Source: JAWXBR01 sp034440235
GTDB taxonomy: Bacteria > Bacteroidota > Ignavibacteria > Kapaibacteriales > Kapaibacteriaceae
DNA length: 64,000 nucleotides
Assembly: GCA_034440235.1 (NCBI GenBank)
Contig: JAWXBR010000010.1
Location: forward strand, 56,143 to 120,142
Direction: 5' to 3'
Under the pieces are notes generated by a model. It was not told the origin of the DNA. It did no database searches and was given only the letters and a program-made list of their open reading frames with translations. Shown here one piece after another: positions 7,679-16,675 of this stretch. The first letter of the stretch is position 1. Each line of letters begins with the position of its first letter. The translations under genes were made by a program, and so were the position numbers.

Positions 7679-9172
7679 TCATAACGGGAACTCCAGAATA
7701 AAATCTGTGCCTTTGTTTACTGCACTTCGAACTTCGATGGTGCCGCCAAGGGCTTCGACCTGCGACTTTACCATATACAGACCGAGTCCGTGACCAGCGA
7801 TGTCTTTGTGTACACGAACATGTTTCGCAAAAATGTCTGTGGTATTGTCAATCAGGTCGAGCCCAAGACCATTGTCTCTAAACGATAACATGAGCGATGA
7901 CCCAGTACGAAGACTGCTAATGTGAAGTTGAGCGAGTGTGTCGGTGCGTCTGTATTTCACGCTATTGCTGATAAGGTTCTGAAAAATACTATACAAGTAT
8001 TGCCTGAGTGAAAGCATGCCGCTGACAACAGAAAAGTCTGTGGTGATGTCTATTTCGCGATTGTTAATGCCAAGCGATGTATACACGTCTTGTACTATCT
8101 CTTGAAATCGGACAATAGTTCGTTGTTCGCCAAGGACTATTGTGTCGTCTACAACGGTGCTTAGGTCCTGTATTGTTTCGTCGAGTTTGTGAAGGGTCGA
8201 CATCAAGCCCACCAGGCATGTGTTTCGCGTCTCGTCGTCAGCGTCGGGGTCCTTTATAAGCGCCACAAGACCCAGCATTGTCGATACCGGCGACCGCAAA
8301 TCGTGAGAGACAATAAACGCATACTGTTCGAGCTGTGAATTGCGCTGCGTGAGGCGTTGCACGAGTTCGATGCGCTCACGTTCGATGAACTTCCTGTCGG
8401 TAATGTCCTGCACTGTACCGGTTACACGCAGCATTTGTCCGGACACATTGCTCTTGTCGACGGCAGCTTCTTCTTGCACCCAGCGGATGGTGCCATCTGG
8501 ACGTACCACCCGATGTTCGAACGATATTTTCGAGAGCGACGAATACGCCTCGAGCGATTTGGCACGAACCATCTCTCGATCGTCAGGGTGTACAGAAGTA
8601 AAAAAGTTCTCAATTGTGACTTCGATCGCTCCAGGCTCGTAGCCAAAGATGCGGAACACTTCGTCCGACCACCGCAGCGTATTTCCTTCGAGCGACGTCG
8701 GGTCGAGCATATCAAACTCCCAACACCCGAAATGCGCGATACGTTCGGCTGCCGACATCATGCGTTCGCTGTTGCGCAGATTGTGCTCAACCGTCCGTTT
8801 GCCCGTGATATCGCGGTAACTGCATACAACCACACCAATGTCTATATCGCGCAAAAGATTCGTCACCGTCCCCTCGAACCACAACCACGTTCCGTCCTTA
8901 CGTTTATGCCGCATTACGATCGAGGTCGCAACACCCGGACTCGCATAGGCTGTAGCAAACGCGTCGCGCACCTCATTGGCGTCATCGGGGTGGGTGTACG
9001 CAGAAATCGCATTGCCTTGCAACTCATCCGCATCGAACCCCGTACGCAATTGCATCGAAAGACTGCTAAACACACACTGTCCGGCCGCATCATACAGCGT
9101 TAACAGGTCCAAGCAATGCTCGAGCCATCGAAGTCCGGCTATGTTGGCAATTGGCATGTCACAAAATGACAT
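7679..9172 (-). CDS. Soluble PAS-PAS sensor histidine kinase, paralogue
   Basis: A 497 aa protein, same order as the kinase at 5,603-7,087: PAS (about 12-128), PAS_3 (about 140-268, WSDEVFRIFGYEPG, HPDDREMV), HisKA with H290 in FIVSHDLRSP, then HATPase (NLISNSVKYR, DNGLGL, GHGLGLYMVK). There is no signal peptide or membrane helix. Its stop TGA overlaps the ribosome site of the receiver gene, so the two are likely translated together. The two kinases probably arose by tandem duplication and share the receiver; divergence in the first PAS suggests they sense different inputs. Confidence 0.93.
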   Translation of the reverse strand: MSFCDMPIANIAGLRWLEHCLDLLTLYDAAGQCVFSSLSMQLRTGFDADELQGNAISAYTHPDDANEVRDAFATAYASPGVATSIVMRHKRKDGTWLWFEGTVTNLLRDIDIGVVVCSYRDITGKRTVEHNLRNSERMMSAAERIAHFGCWEFDMLDPTSLEGNTLRWSDEVFRIFGYEPGAIEVTIENFFTSVHPDDREMVRAKSLEAYSSLSKISFEHRVVRPDGTIRWVQEEAAVDKSNVSGQMLRVTGTVQDITDRKFIERERIELVQRLTQRNSQLEQYAFIVSHDLRSPVSTMLGLVALIKDPDADDETRNTCLVGLMSTLHKLDETIQDLSTVVDDTIVLGEQRTIVRFQEIVQDVYTSLGINNREIDITTDFSVVSGMLSLRQYLYSIFQNLISNSVKYRRTDTLAQLHISSLRTGSSLMLSFRDNGLGLDLIDNTTDIFAKHVRVHKDIAGHGLGLYMVKSQVEALGGTIEVRSAVNKGTDFILEFPL

Positions 9173-9272
9173 ACTGCCGGATAGAAAACAAACGAGTGTA
9201 ATCTGCGAAGGCCCTTTCGGCAGGGGTCCGAGGTAAGGGGCTAAGGGTCGTGAACGTAGGCTTCATGACGCC

Positions 9273-9370
9273 GTTGCCTTCGTCTGGATGTTGCCTTCGT
9301 CTGGATGTTGCCTTCGTCTGGATGTTGCCTTCGTCTGGATGGTGCTTTCGTCTGGATGTTGCTTTCGTAT
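9273..9370. repeat. 17-bp tandem repeat, five full copies plus a partial
   Basis: Unit GTTGCCTTCGTCTGGAT: four identical copies (9273-9340), a fifth with two changes (9341-9357) and a partial sixth. It lies between the kinase start (9172) and the stop of the helical-repeat gene (9380), so it is intergenic and in the kinase upstream region. Unit length is not a multiple of three and there are no spacers, so it is neither coding nor CRISPR. Confidence 0.9.
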
Positions 9371-9379
9371 CGACGTGGT

Positions 9380-10819
9380 CTACCGATTCGTGATAAAAGC
9401 CTTCCAAATCGCAAGAGGTGAGATGACGGTGTTGTCTGAAGGCATGAACCTAGTCCTCTTTATCTCCGATTCATACTTGCAGAATTGTGAGGTCGTGCGA
9501 CATTCACGTAGGTCCATTGCGTGCTTGGGCATAAATCGAAGCAGCCTAGTAAGGAGCCAAAGGGGACGGTCACTTCGTAGTTTTCTACTACGATCGATAA
9601 CACGAGCTAGAGAGACTATCGAGTCCTGGACCTTTGTCGCATTATTCATCTCAGCATGAAAGAGCAACCGCAACACCGCAACATCTACAGTATAGTCCGT
9701 AACGTCTTTAAACATCGTTAACGTGACGTCCTTGCAGCCTGTTATTACCTTCGCATACAATGCGTGTATCGCAATCAGTTCTCTTCGAGTGACGGGTTGT
9801 TTTCTGAACTCCGGACGTGACACGATTCTGTTAGATGTCTGTAATGCCGCTTGGTATTGCGATGACTGCAGTTGCATTAACACAAGCGTATTCATGTTCG
9901 AAAACCAGGCCGACGACTCTGGCGAGCTTAGTGCGATTGCCTTCCGCGCATCTACCACACCGTTAAAATAATCGTGATTGATGCGGAAGATGAAAGCTCG
10001 CTGTGTATGATACTCGAGCAGTGATGTAGTATCGAAAAGAGATTCTTGCTTTAGGGCTTGCCGAGTGCGTTCAAGCCATCGTAATCCGATTTTTGCATCA
10101 TGTGTTAGGGTAGAGATAGATGTGGCAAGTCGTGATGCGGCAATCCCAATCACTCCAGAAATCGGCTTTCGAGCGGTATTCGCAAGAAGTTGTTTTCCAG
10201 CGAGAATCATTCTATCTCGGTATTCAATGTCAGACTTATAGCGCACACGTAGCGCAATCTGAAGCCAGTAGTACAACAGCTCGCTGACAATGGTGGCCTG
10301 AGCACAAGACTCCTTGAATTCTTGTAGTAGAGCGATTGCTGCACTCCGCTGTCGATTATTATGCTCACTGTGCGCCAGTGCAAAGAATACCTTGGGTTCA
10401 AACCATGCCAACTCAGGGATAATCATTTTTGAACGTGCTTCGAGCAGTTCCAGGCGTGTTGCCTTATACCCCTGCGTTCGAAGCAACACTTCTGCTGAAC
10501 TAAGTAATCTCATACATCGAATTGAAATTGCCTTACGCGCATCCATCGTATCTGCAATGGGACACGTCTGCATAATCTGCAAGAGCTTGTTCGTTAGTCG
10601 TAGAACGTATCTCCTGTATCGAACATCTACTACAGCGTCTTCATTTGGGTAAAGCTTCCTAGCGAAATATTCGTCGTTGTTTGCCTTATTGCCCTGTACG
10701 AGACGTATAGCCTTGAGGTCGAATGTGTCTAGTATCGACACTGCGGGCTCGGTCAGTCTCCACCGCTTCCCACCTAGCATCACGAGACTATCGCAGTATT
10801 CTTTTAGGTGTGATAACAT
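9380..10819 (-). CDS. Helical-repeat (TPR-like) cytoplasmic protein
   Basis: A 479 aa product from ATG 10819. A longer in-frame reading to 11047 would run through the divergent peptide gene and lacks coding character. No signal peptide or membrane segment. The sequence is almost wholly helical with repeating hydrophobic-pair helices (for example LELLEARSKMI…, WLERTRQALKQESLFDTTSLLEYHTQRAFIF…, DVAVLRLLFHAEM), which suggests an alpha-solenoid of TPR type. The N-terminal 150 residues match the partial protein at 1-642 in spacing and key positions (LKEY/LREI, KLYPNEDA/ALYGSDTG, RYRR/RYRT). No HTH or enzymatic motif is evident. Its divergent neighbour is a 67 aa peptide gene. A receptor or regulator for that peptide is a reasonable hypothesis only. 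Confidence 0.72.
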   Translation of the reverse strand: MLSHLKEYCDSLVMLGGKRWRLTEPAVSILDTFDLKAIRLVQGNKANNDEYFARKLYPNEDAVVDVRYRRYVLRLTNKLLQIMQTCPIADTMDARKAISIRCMRLLSSAEVLLRTQGYKATRLELLEARSKMIIPELAWFEPKVFFALAHSEHNNRQRSAAIALLQEFKESCAQATIVSELLYYWLQIALRVRYKSDIEYRDRMILAGKQLLANTARKPISGVIGIAASRLATSISTLTHDAKIGLRWLERTRQALKQESLFDTTSLLEYHTQRAFIFRINHDYFNGVVDARKAIALSSPESSAWFSNMNTLVLMQLQSSQYQAALQTSNRIVSRPEFRKQPVTRRELIAIHALYAKVITGCKDVTLTMFKDVTDYTVDVAVLRLLFHAEMNNATKVQDSIVSLARVIDRSRKLRSDRPLWLLTRLLRFMPKHAMDLRECRTTSQFCKYESEIKRTRFMPSDNTVISPLAIWKAFITNR

Positions 10820-10945
10820 TACAGGTCCGCTGTAAAATGGTTCAATAAAGCCACGACTAAAATAGGGTGTCTTGGTAGTACAACTGTTGTCATGCTGACT
10901 GAATTTGCTTGCGCAATCTCGCAAACACATTCTTAGGACAGCATT

Positions 10946-11149
10946 ATGGAAATGATTCTCGCAATACTCCTGTGGATGGGATGCATATCTGCTCCCAACA
11001 CCTATCAGCAATCGCAAATAGACGCATACACGACACAAGGTCAGCAAGTAATCAATTCAGTGCTTGCCAGCCAGTCCCAGCAAGAAATCATTTGGCAGCA
11101 GTATGGGGCAGTGGTGCCCACGTTGGACATCGTCGACCCGTTTAAATGA
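10946..11149 (+). CDS. Small peptide with hydrophobic N-terminus, second copy
   Basis: A 67 aa product starting MEMILAILLWMGCISAPN, with a Gln/Ser-rich centre and C-terminal TLDIVDPFK. A TTAGGACAG ribosome site lies before the ATG. Length, start motif (ME-x-I-x-AIL), Gln-rich centre and TLDI near the C-terminus match the peptide at 818-1,030, and both are divergent from homologous helical-repeat genes (126 bp and 175 bp between starts). An overlapping reading in another frame (10,909-11,145) has no such match. A palindrome ACAACTGTTGT lies 55 bp upstream. Confidence 0.6.
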   Translation: MEMILAILLWMGCISAPNTYQQSQIDAYTTQGQQVINSVLASQSQQEIIWQQYGAVVPTLDIVDPFK

Positions 11150-11533
11150 ACGTTACAGTTTTACCCATAGGGTTTCATTGCCTGTGCCTGCGTGAATGCG
11201 TGCAACACCTGCTATGGTGGAGCTGACTGCGTTCTAGACACCTGTCAAAGATGTATCAGACATCGATGGCTGGAGTTTTACAACCAGTAACTGGATCGTG
11301 AAAGCAATCGTAAGTGTCGGCAGCACTCAGTGCAAGATGGCGTCGATTGAGCAGCCGTAGCATCCGAAAATTCTAGTCGAGACGCATTTGGGTATATATA
11401 ATTCACTCATTTTTCGAGGAGGATTGAACGATGTTAATGTGAACAACTGAAACTGATAAACATATCGTTTTGGAATAGTACATAAGGCGGAAACACCGCT
11501 CAAAGTTCTATTCAGTCTAACGCCTCAGAGCTT
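11150..11533. other. Intergenic stretch without a supported gene
   Basis: 384 bp with no convincing reading frame. A TATAAT-like box lies at 11397-11402. A strong GAGGAGGA ribosome-site-like string near 11417 is followed by ATG-TTA-ATG-TGA, perhaps the start of a lost small gene. Confidence 0.4.
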
Positions 11534-11798
11534 ATGAAAAGCTTATATATGTCGTTCCTAATTATTACAGGAGCGCTACTCGGAGGAATCGAGGCATATG
11601 GTACGACTGCAACAATAGTCTTTAAGAAGGTCAAAGATGGTGGTTCGATGGCATGGATTGGCAGCGAACTCATGCCTTGCGGAGTTTGACATTCAGATCA
11701 TTACGTGCTATCAATACCCCCAACTAAATGGTCGACAAGTGACGTTGGATGGCGTAAACTCGAACGGTAGCGGGTCAATCAGCGTTTACTTCTCGTAA
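11534..11798 (+). pseudogene. Collapsed copy of the small secreted protein gene downstream
   Basis: Starts MKSLYMSFLIITGALLGG (signal peptide) and reads to SMAWIGSELMPCGV before TGA at 11687. In the +1 frame from 11685 it continues ITCYQYPQLNGRQVTL…NGSGSISVYFS to TAA at 11796. This matches the intact neighbour at 11,844-12,287 at both ends (ISNCSAYPQLQG…SSQGVFQVYIP), but roughly the middle half is missing and the frame is shifted. It is therefore a deleted tandem copy. Confidence 0.65.
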
Positions 11799-11843
11799 AC
11801 AACCGACAAACATTTATTTAACGATGATCTATAAAGATGAACT

Positions 11844-12287
11844 ATGAAGACTCTCGCATTGATAGTCATTGCGCTTGCTGGGGTAGTATGCGCTCAAGCG
11901 GAAATTTGTGGATACCATTTCGATTCTGTTGGGACGGGTGGATCGCGATCTTGGTCTCGTGCTCAGGAAACTCCTTGTTTCATGCCCGGAGGTACATGCA
12001 AAATAACCGCGATTGAATGCCCCCCTAGTGGTGTAGTTGTCACCTCGGGCAGTGGGTTCATGTTCACAGGCAACATCCAGTCAATTGAATTCGGGTCAAT
12101 AAATATCTCACCAACTGAAACGCAAACAACCTCAGGTACCGGATTTACGTTTAAGAACGGTGATGCTTGGCTGACGATTTCGAACTGTTCTGCCTATCCG
12201 CAATTGCAAGGGATTAGTGTCAATCTGGCGAATGTCAGCGTTAGTTCGCAAGGCGTGTTTCAAGTTTACATTCCAGTGAACAATTAG
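11844..12287 (+). CDS. Small secreted cysteine-containing protein
   Basis: A 147 aa product with a clear signal peptide (MKTLALIVIALAGVVCAQA). The mature part has five cysteines (EICGY, TPCFM, GTCK, IECPP, SNCSA) and is rich in Ser/Thr/Gly with alternating strands, suggesting a small beta protein. There is no sorting domain. It is unrecognised. A decayed copy lies just upstream and a terminator just downstream. The next gene encodes an exported thioredoxin-like protein; a link through disulfides is only a thought. Confidence 0.65.
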   Translation: MKTLALIVIALAGVVCAQAEICGYHFDSVGTGGSRSWSRAQETPCFMPGGTCKITAIECPPSGVVVTSGSGFMFTGNIQSIEFGSINISPTETQTTSGTGFTFKNGDAWLTISNCSAYPQLQGISVNLANVSVSSQGVFQVYIPVNN

Positions 12288-12325
12288 TAGTTGCAGCCGC
12301 ATTGCTAAAAAAATAGCTTCAAATT

Positions 12326-12362
12326 CACCGAGGCTGGTTGTCAATTGCTAGCCTCGGTGTTT
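12326..12362 (+). terminator. Hairpin terminator after the small secreted protein gene
   Basis: Perfect 10-bp stem CACCGAGGCT / AGCCTCGGTG (12326-12335 with 12350-12359) followed by TTTCATTCT. The T-run is weak, but stem strength and place fit a terminator. Confidence 0.65.
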
Positions 12363-12405
12363 CATTCTCATGAAATGCATTTTCAACCTCTGACAGGGTT
12401 CAAGT

Positions 12406-13890
12406 ATGATCAAGTGGATTAATTTATATATGACGCTAGTGGCTTTGCAAATAGGCTGTATCCAAGCTCAAGAAATCAGCTATTACACGTCTACCAAAAT
12501 TGGTGATCAGATTACTATTGCACCCAGTGATTCAACTGTTTTCAATCTTCTGATCTTCTTAAATGAGAACTCATGCAACGTATGCACATCGTCAATAGAC
12601 CCTATTATTAGGTCCTTGGGCAACATGGGAAGAACGAACACCTCGATATTTGTCGCTACACAGGATACTCGATTACCTTCTATACTTGCTAATAAATATG
12701 GGTGGTCTGCGCGAGTCGAGGGTGATCCAATGTTAGCTTACCAAAAGCTTTTTGGGATTATTAATCCACCGTTAGGAATAGTTGCGGATTCAAAAGGTAG
12801 AGTTCTTGAGATTGGCCCAATAGGTACAAGTACATTTGATTGGTCACTTGCTTTTAAGCGCCTTCGGGGTCAAATTGAAGTGCACCCAAAGCCTCACACG
12901 CCTAATCTCCCAATAGTTTCCAGAGTACACTTGAATAGCTCGGATGTTCTACTCGTTGGAGGCGCGCAGAGACAAGCGGTTCTCATCGGACGCGATAAAT
13001 TTGTACTATGTTCGACACCACTTCAAACACTCTATTCCTACTCCCTTGATGGTGGTCTTCACCGAACACTAAATCTGAATAAGGCCAAATCTTATACACC
13101 GGTCATTCCCATTCTAGCGACAGCCCCACTAAGTACAACCACACTTTTGATCGTTGATCAGGATCCTACCAGTTACGAACTTGTTGCGTTGCGCTTATCG
13201 ACGGACTTAGAACCCATTGAATATTCAAAACCGGGCTACGTATGTGACACGTTGACAAGACCAACCTTTTTCTTTTCTACCGATGTAGAAGGGAACATGC
13301 TTGTTTCGGGCATAGGGTCGGATGAGCCTTCAGCGACGGATTTACGTAAAGTGGGACCTGTTGTATGGAGCAGGCACAATGACACGCCAATAATTCTAAA
13401 TCATAGGTCTTGGATGTTCAACGAGGCTGACATTTCCAATTACTACTGGGTCTGCTCTGCGATCAAAGGTGATACCATATACGCAATTGAGAACATGTCA
13501 GATACTGTAATCGTCTACAATCTCCGAACGGGGAATCGTGAACGTATTCCTTTTATGCTTGATACGACAAGTTGGAGATCGGGCTGGAAATCGCGATATA
13601 AGTCGATCAATACAAGTAGTTCGCTTGAGGATCGTAAAGCATTAGTCCCACATACAAGTTGCCATGAAAAATTGCTTGTAGATGCTTCCAATGGCGAAAT
13701 CTACCTAACCTATTATAATTCTAGATCTGGAAGTCCACTTGAGTCGTACGTTGTTGGCCCGATTGGTAAGGCCAGTTCGTCGACCCGTAGACTAGGATTC
13801 GGGATGCAATCCCATGCTGTTAGTGAAGGGCGGTTATACTGTACACAAATCTTTGACGGAGGTCTGGACTTAGTAGTCTTGAGGCTATAG
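12406..13890 (+). CDS. Exported thioredoxin-like / beta-propeller-like protein
   Basis: A 494 aa product with signal peptide (LYMTLVALQIGCIQAQ). Residues about 45-165 look like a thioredoxin-fold domain: FNLLIFLNENSCNVC with C57-x2-C60, then NPPLGIVADSKGRVLEIGP, the cis-Pro strand region of the TlpA/AhpC group. The remaining 320 residues form repeated four-strand-like blocks ending in short hydrophobic strands, as in the six-bladed propeller proteins of Bacteroidota. No sorting domain is seen, so it is probably periplasmic. The CxxC could serve redox work on exported proteins, though the propeller half has no identified ligand. Confidence 0.55.
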   Translation: MIKWINLYMTLVALQIGCIQAQEISYYTSTKIGDQITIAPSDSTVFNLLIFLNENSCNVCTSSIDPIIRSLGNMGRTNTSIFVATQDTRLPSILANKYGWSARVEGDPMLAYQKLFGIINPPLGIVADSKGRVLEIGPIGTSTFDWSLAFKRLRGQIEVHPKPHTPNLPIVSRVHLNSSDVLLVGGAQRQAVLIGRDKFVLCSTPLQTLYSYSLDGGLHRTLNLNKAKSYTPVIPILATAPLSTTTLLIVDQDPTSYELVALRLSTDLEPIEYSKPGYVCDTLTRPTFFFSTDVEGNMLVSGIGSDEPSATDLRKVGPVVWSRHNDTPIILNHRSWMFNEADISNYYWVCSAIKGDTIYAIENMSDTVIVYNLRTGNRERIPFMLDTTSWRSGWKSRYKSINTSSSLEDRKALVPHTSCHEKLLVDASNGEIYLTYYNSRSGSPLESYVVGPIGKASSSTRRLGFGMQSHAVSEGRLYCTQIFDGGLDLVVLRL

Positions 13891-14142
13891 CACAAAATGG
13901 TTGCTGAGCCGATCATCAGCCTTTGCGGCTATTGGATTGGAGCAAACTTTATACAGCACCTTATCTACAACGGTTGGTCTTATGTGAAAAATACTTCAAG
14001 CCCCATATTCAGCCCTCTCACCACTACTCATACTGTGGCTAGAGCGTGGAGACGAATAGTAGGTCTTTGTTGTGACACGATGTCTGGCTCAGAAATTGGT
14101 AGTAGCACAGCATTCGGTGGTAATCAACACAAGGACGATATA

Positions 14143-16650
14143 ATGATGAAGGTTGCCTCAGTTACGATATGCTTCATGGTCTTGAGTTCTTGTGCATTTG
14201 CTCAACAAGCAGCTTACGTCTGGTCTAGCCACTTTATCTGCCCACAGCGGCCCGGTATTGGAGTCACAACGATTGTTTCCGATGAATCGAAAGTACTGTG
14301 TCTCGGCTGCGACCTTGGAGCGATGGTGTCAACTAATAACGGCCTGAGCTTTCAGGCTAACATGTTGCCATCCGATGCAGCTGATATCGAATATTCACCA
14401 ACGGTTGGCTGGATTTGCAACAATACATTCCTAGTTGCTGGTGCCGATCAGTCGTTAACAAATAAAGGCGTAGTCTTTTCATCAAACGACGGGGGAAGAA
14501 CGTGGAGTAAGTACCCTCGTACAAGACTTCTTGACGCTGTTTTTCCCGGGGTTAAAGGAGCTGACAACTGGCTGTTGTATGGAGATGGCAATGCAAAAGT
14601 ATTCAATTACTTTAGTACAAATTGCGGTGAAAGTTGGCTGTCTATTCCACCACCTGACTCTCTGTATAAACCTTCGAACCTCTCATACGAATATTTAAAG
14701 GATGGACTGTTTGTCGTTAAGTCGGTCTCACCTAATCGGTGGTATACAATTGACTTCGAAACGCAGGAATATCGAGCAAACGATTATCCAAGTATTGTAC
14801 GAAACATATATCGTTTATCTGATAACTCTCTTTTGGGAGTAACACAAGGAGGAAGTCCTCATACGTTTTATCGACAAGAGAATAGTGCAGCCACATTTGA
14901 ATCGATTGCCTATACGAGTCAGGACGGATCCACAATAGACTCCGCTTGGGTTCGCAATGTGAGGCAGATGCCCAGTGGCGCGCTGGTGATGACCGCCTCG
15001 TATTCAGAAGACGAATTGCTTGTCGTTGACGGGACTAATAGTATGACCGTGCATAAAGATTCAATTGCTATTAACTCTAGACTGTGGAATGACGTATCAG
15101 CCGTCTCAGGCAATCGATGCCTTGTACCGTTGCAAAAAAATGACAATTCTGCAGAACTGGTACTCATCAACGCTACGTCTCTTAGTTATAAAGTGATTCC
15201 ATATCATGGAGTCTCGACTCGGCCAAAGATTCTCCTAGATAGGTATGCTGTCGACTTTGCGGGCGGTGGTCGCGTGTTGGTACTTGATACTGAGTCTGGA
15301 GATATAATTATTGGTGGTCAGATCAAGGATGCATTCAATCGAAACAAATCAATAGCGATCGATAAAATAGTGAGAAGCGATTCAGCAATGTTTGTGCTTG
15401 ATCGATTAGGTGACATTTCATTGAAACGTGATGATTCGACGTTTGTACTTGTCGCGCGACGTAATAATGAGTTGACTCGCGCGCCAGCGACAAATGACTT
15501 AGCATTGGACAAAGCCATGTCATTTGGATTGGGATTTATCTGGGCTGACAGCTCTAATATTTATGCTGGTGGTACTCAGTTGTTACGTTTCAACTATGCG
15601 GGACACAAGGATACGATACGTCGAGACACCACTACCTTTTGGACTATAGGGCTGTCTGGACGTCGGTATACCGGATTTCGTCGGCCCGTCGTGCAGTACA
15701 CAGGAACTGGTGCGTTTCAAGACCTTGGCGCAATTGGGGAGAATCGTGCAACGATTTCTGATCTGGTCGAAGTCTCGACAGACACTTTAATTGCTGGGTT
15801 GCGCGGCTACCATGTTGAAGTTGATGGGGAAGTAACCGACTCGATTTCCGGCGGAATCTGGTTGTCTGCCGATCAGGGGCAATCTTGGATGAAGTCAATA
15901 ATGCCTGTGGCAGGTAGTTACGTTCATTCACTCGTCAGGCGTGTAACTGATGGCTCGTTATGGGCGAGTGTAACACGTGCGACGTTGTCTGTTCAAGGCA
16001 CGGATTACAAACAACCATATGCAGATGATCTATCGCTACTGAGGTCGAACGACGGTGGCTTCACGTGGACGTTGGTTTCAACTGTACCATACGCAGGACC
16101 TTGGATACTATCAGATTGCAACATCTCCTTTCATGGCAATCGCACGATTGCCTGGACTGCACGTGATAGAGTGTTGTGGTCCGATTCAGATGGTGAAAAC
16201 TGGAACATCGTAGAGGGTTTACCGAACGCTCCGAACTCGATTGCGAATAGCATGTTTTCAAGTGATGGTAATTTACACATCTCGACTTCCGATGGATATT
16301 ATCGTGTCCCATCGCCCGTTCTAGGAATCGATGATAAACTTCTGGACGATCCACGAGGAATAGCCACACCATACTTTGGAGCCTCGATACATCCCAATCC
16401 AAGCGGGAGCTCTGCTACACTTAGGCTGTATAACACGAACTGCATTTCCAGTGCAACCATGACTTTTGAAATTATTGATCTACTTGGCAATACAATGCTT
16501 GACCTCAAGCCGTATGTCGCAACGGTAAGACAAGCCGGGATCGTTGATGTGCCTATTGACCTTGGTGCAGTTCGAGACGGCGTCTACTTTGTCATTGGAG
16601 TCATGCCAGGAGGTAGGAACTTCATTTGGCCAATGGTGATTAGGCGCTAG
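14143..16650 (+). CDS. T9SS-exported sortilin/BNR-repeat protein, intact homologue of 1,854-4,403
   Basis: Starts at tandem ATGs 14143/14146 with AAGGA before them; the frame is open further up to 13897 but lacks coding character. Product about 835 aa: signal peptide (VASVTICFMVLSSCAFAQQ), then many BNR-type Asp-box-like strands (SNDGGRTWSK, SADQGQSWMKS, SNDGGFTWTL, SDSDGENWNI), then a type A sorting domain (IHPNPSGSSATLRLY … FEIIDLLGNT … RDGVYFVIGV … WPMVIRR). T9SS carries such proteins over the outer membrane and anchors or releases them after CTD cleavage. The matched position of its broken homologue in the first copy of the locus is notable. Ligand or enzymatic role unknown. Confidence 0.85.
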   Translation: MMKVASVTICFMVLSSCAFAQQAAYVWSSHFICPQRPGIGVTTIVSDESKVLCLGCDLGAMVSTNNGLSFQANMLPSDAADIEYSPTVGWICNNTFLVAGADQSLTNKGVVFSSNDGGRTWSKYPRTRLLDAVFPGVKGADNWLLYGDGNAKVFNYFSTNCGESWLSIPPPDSLYKPSNLSYEYLKDGLFVVKSVSPNRWYTIDFETQEYRANDYPSIVRNIYRLSDNSLLGVTQGGSPHTFYRQENSAATFESIAYTSQDGSTIDSAWVRNVRQMPSGALVMTASYSEDELLVVDGTNSMTVHKDSIAINSRLWNDVSAVSGNRCLVPLQKNDNSAELVLINATSLSYKVIPYHGVSTRPKILLDRYAVDFAGGGRVLVLDTESGDIIIGGQIKDAFNRNKSIAIDKIVRSDSAMFVLDRLGDISLKRDDSTFVLVARRNNELTRAPATNDLALDKAMSFGLGFIWADSSNIYAGGTQLLRFNYAGHKDTIRRDTTTFWTIGLSGRRYTGFRRPVVQYTGTGAFQDLGAIGENRATISDLVEVSTDTLIAGLRGYHVEVDGEVTDSISGGIWLSADQGQSWMKSIMPVAGSYVHSLVRRVTDGSLWASVTRATLSVQGTDYKQPYADDLSLLRSNDGGFTWTLVSTVPYAGPWILSDCNISFHGNRTIAWTARDRVLWSDSDGENWNIVEGLPNAPNSIANSMFSSDGNLHISTSDGYYRVPSPVLGIDDKLLDDPRGIATPYFGASIHPNPSGSSATLRLYNTNCISSATMTFEIIDLLGNTMLDLKPYVATVRQAGIVDVPIDLGAVRDGVYFVIGVMPGGRNFIWPMVIRR

Positions 16651-16664
16651 TAAAAGCGCCAATC
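16638..16664. terminator. Hairpin between convergent genes
   Basis: Stem GATT-GGCGC / GCGCC-AATC with one bulged A and an 8-nt loop, overlapping the stop of the T9SS gene (16650) and facing the convergent oxidoreductase stop (16676). No T-run follows, so a terminator role is tentative. Confidence 0.4.
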
Positions 16665-16675
16665 TGCATCACTTG

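Noticed and set aside
8357..9103. 248-codon plus-strand frame antisense to the kinase
   Set aside because: Shadow frame: the minus strand carries intact PAS and kinase motifs throughout, and the plus frame has no signal or ribosome site.
9273..9370. CRISPR array
   Set aside because: Units are contiguous 17-mers with no spacers and no cas genes nearby.
9159..9407. 82-codon minus-strand frame with repeated HPDEGN-like residues
   Set aside because: It simply reads through the 17-bp minisatellite, overlaps the kinase start and shows no other coding sign.
10909..11145. Frame overlapping the second peptide gene
   Set aside because: The frame at 10,946-11,149 has the ribosome site and the match to the first peptide; this one has neither.
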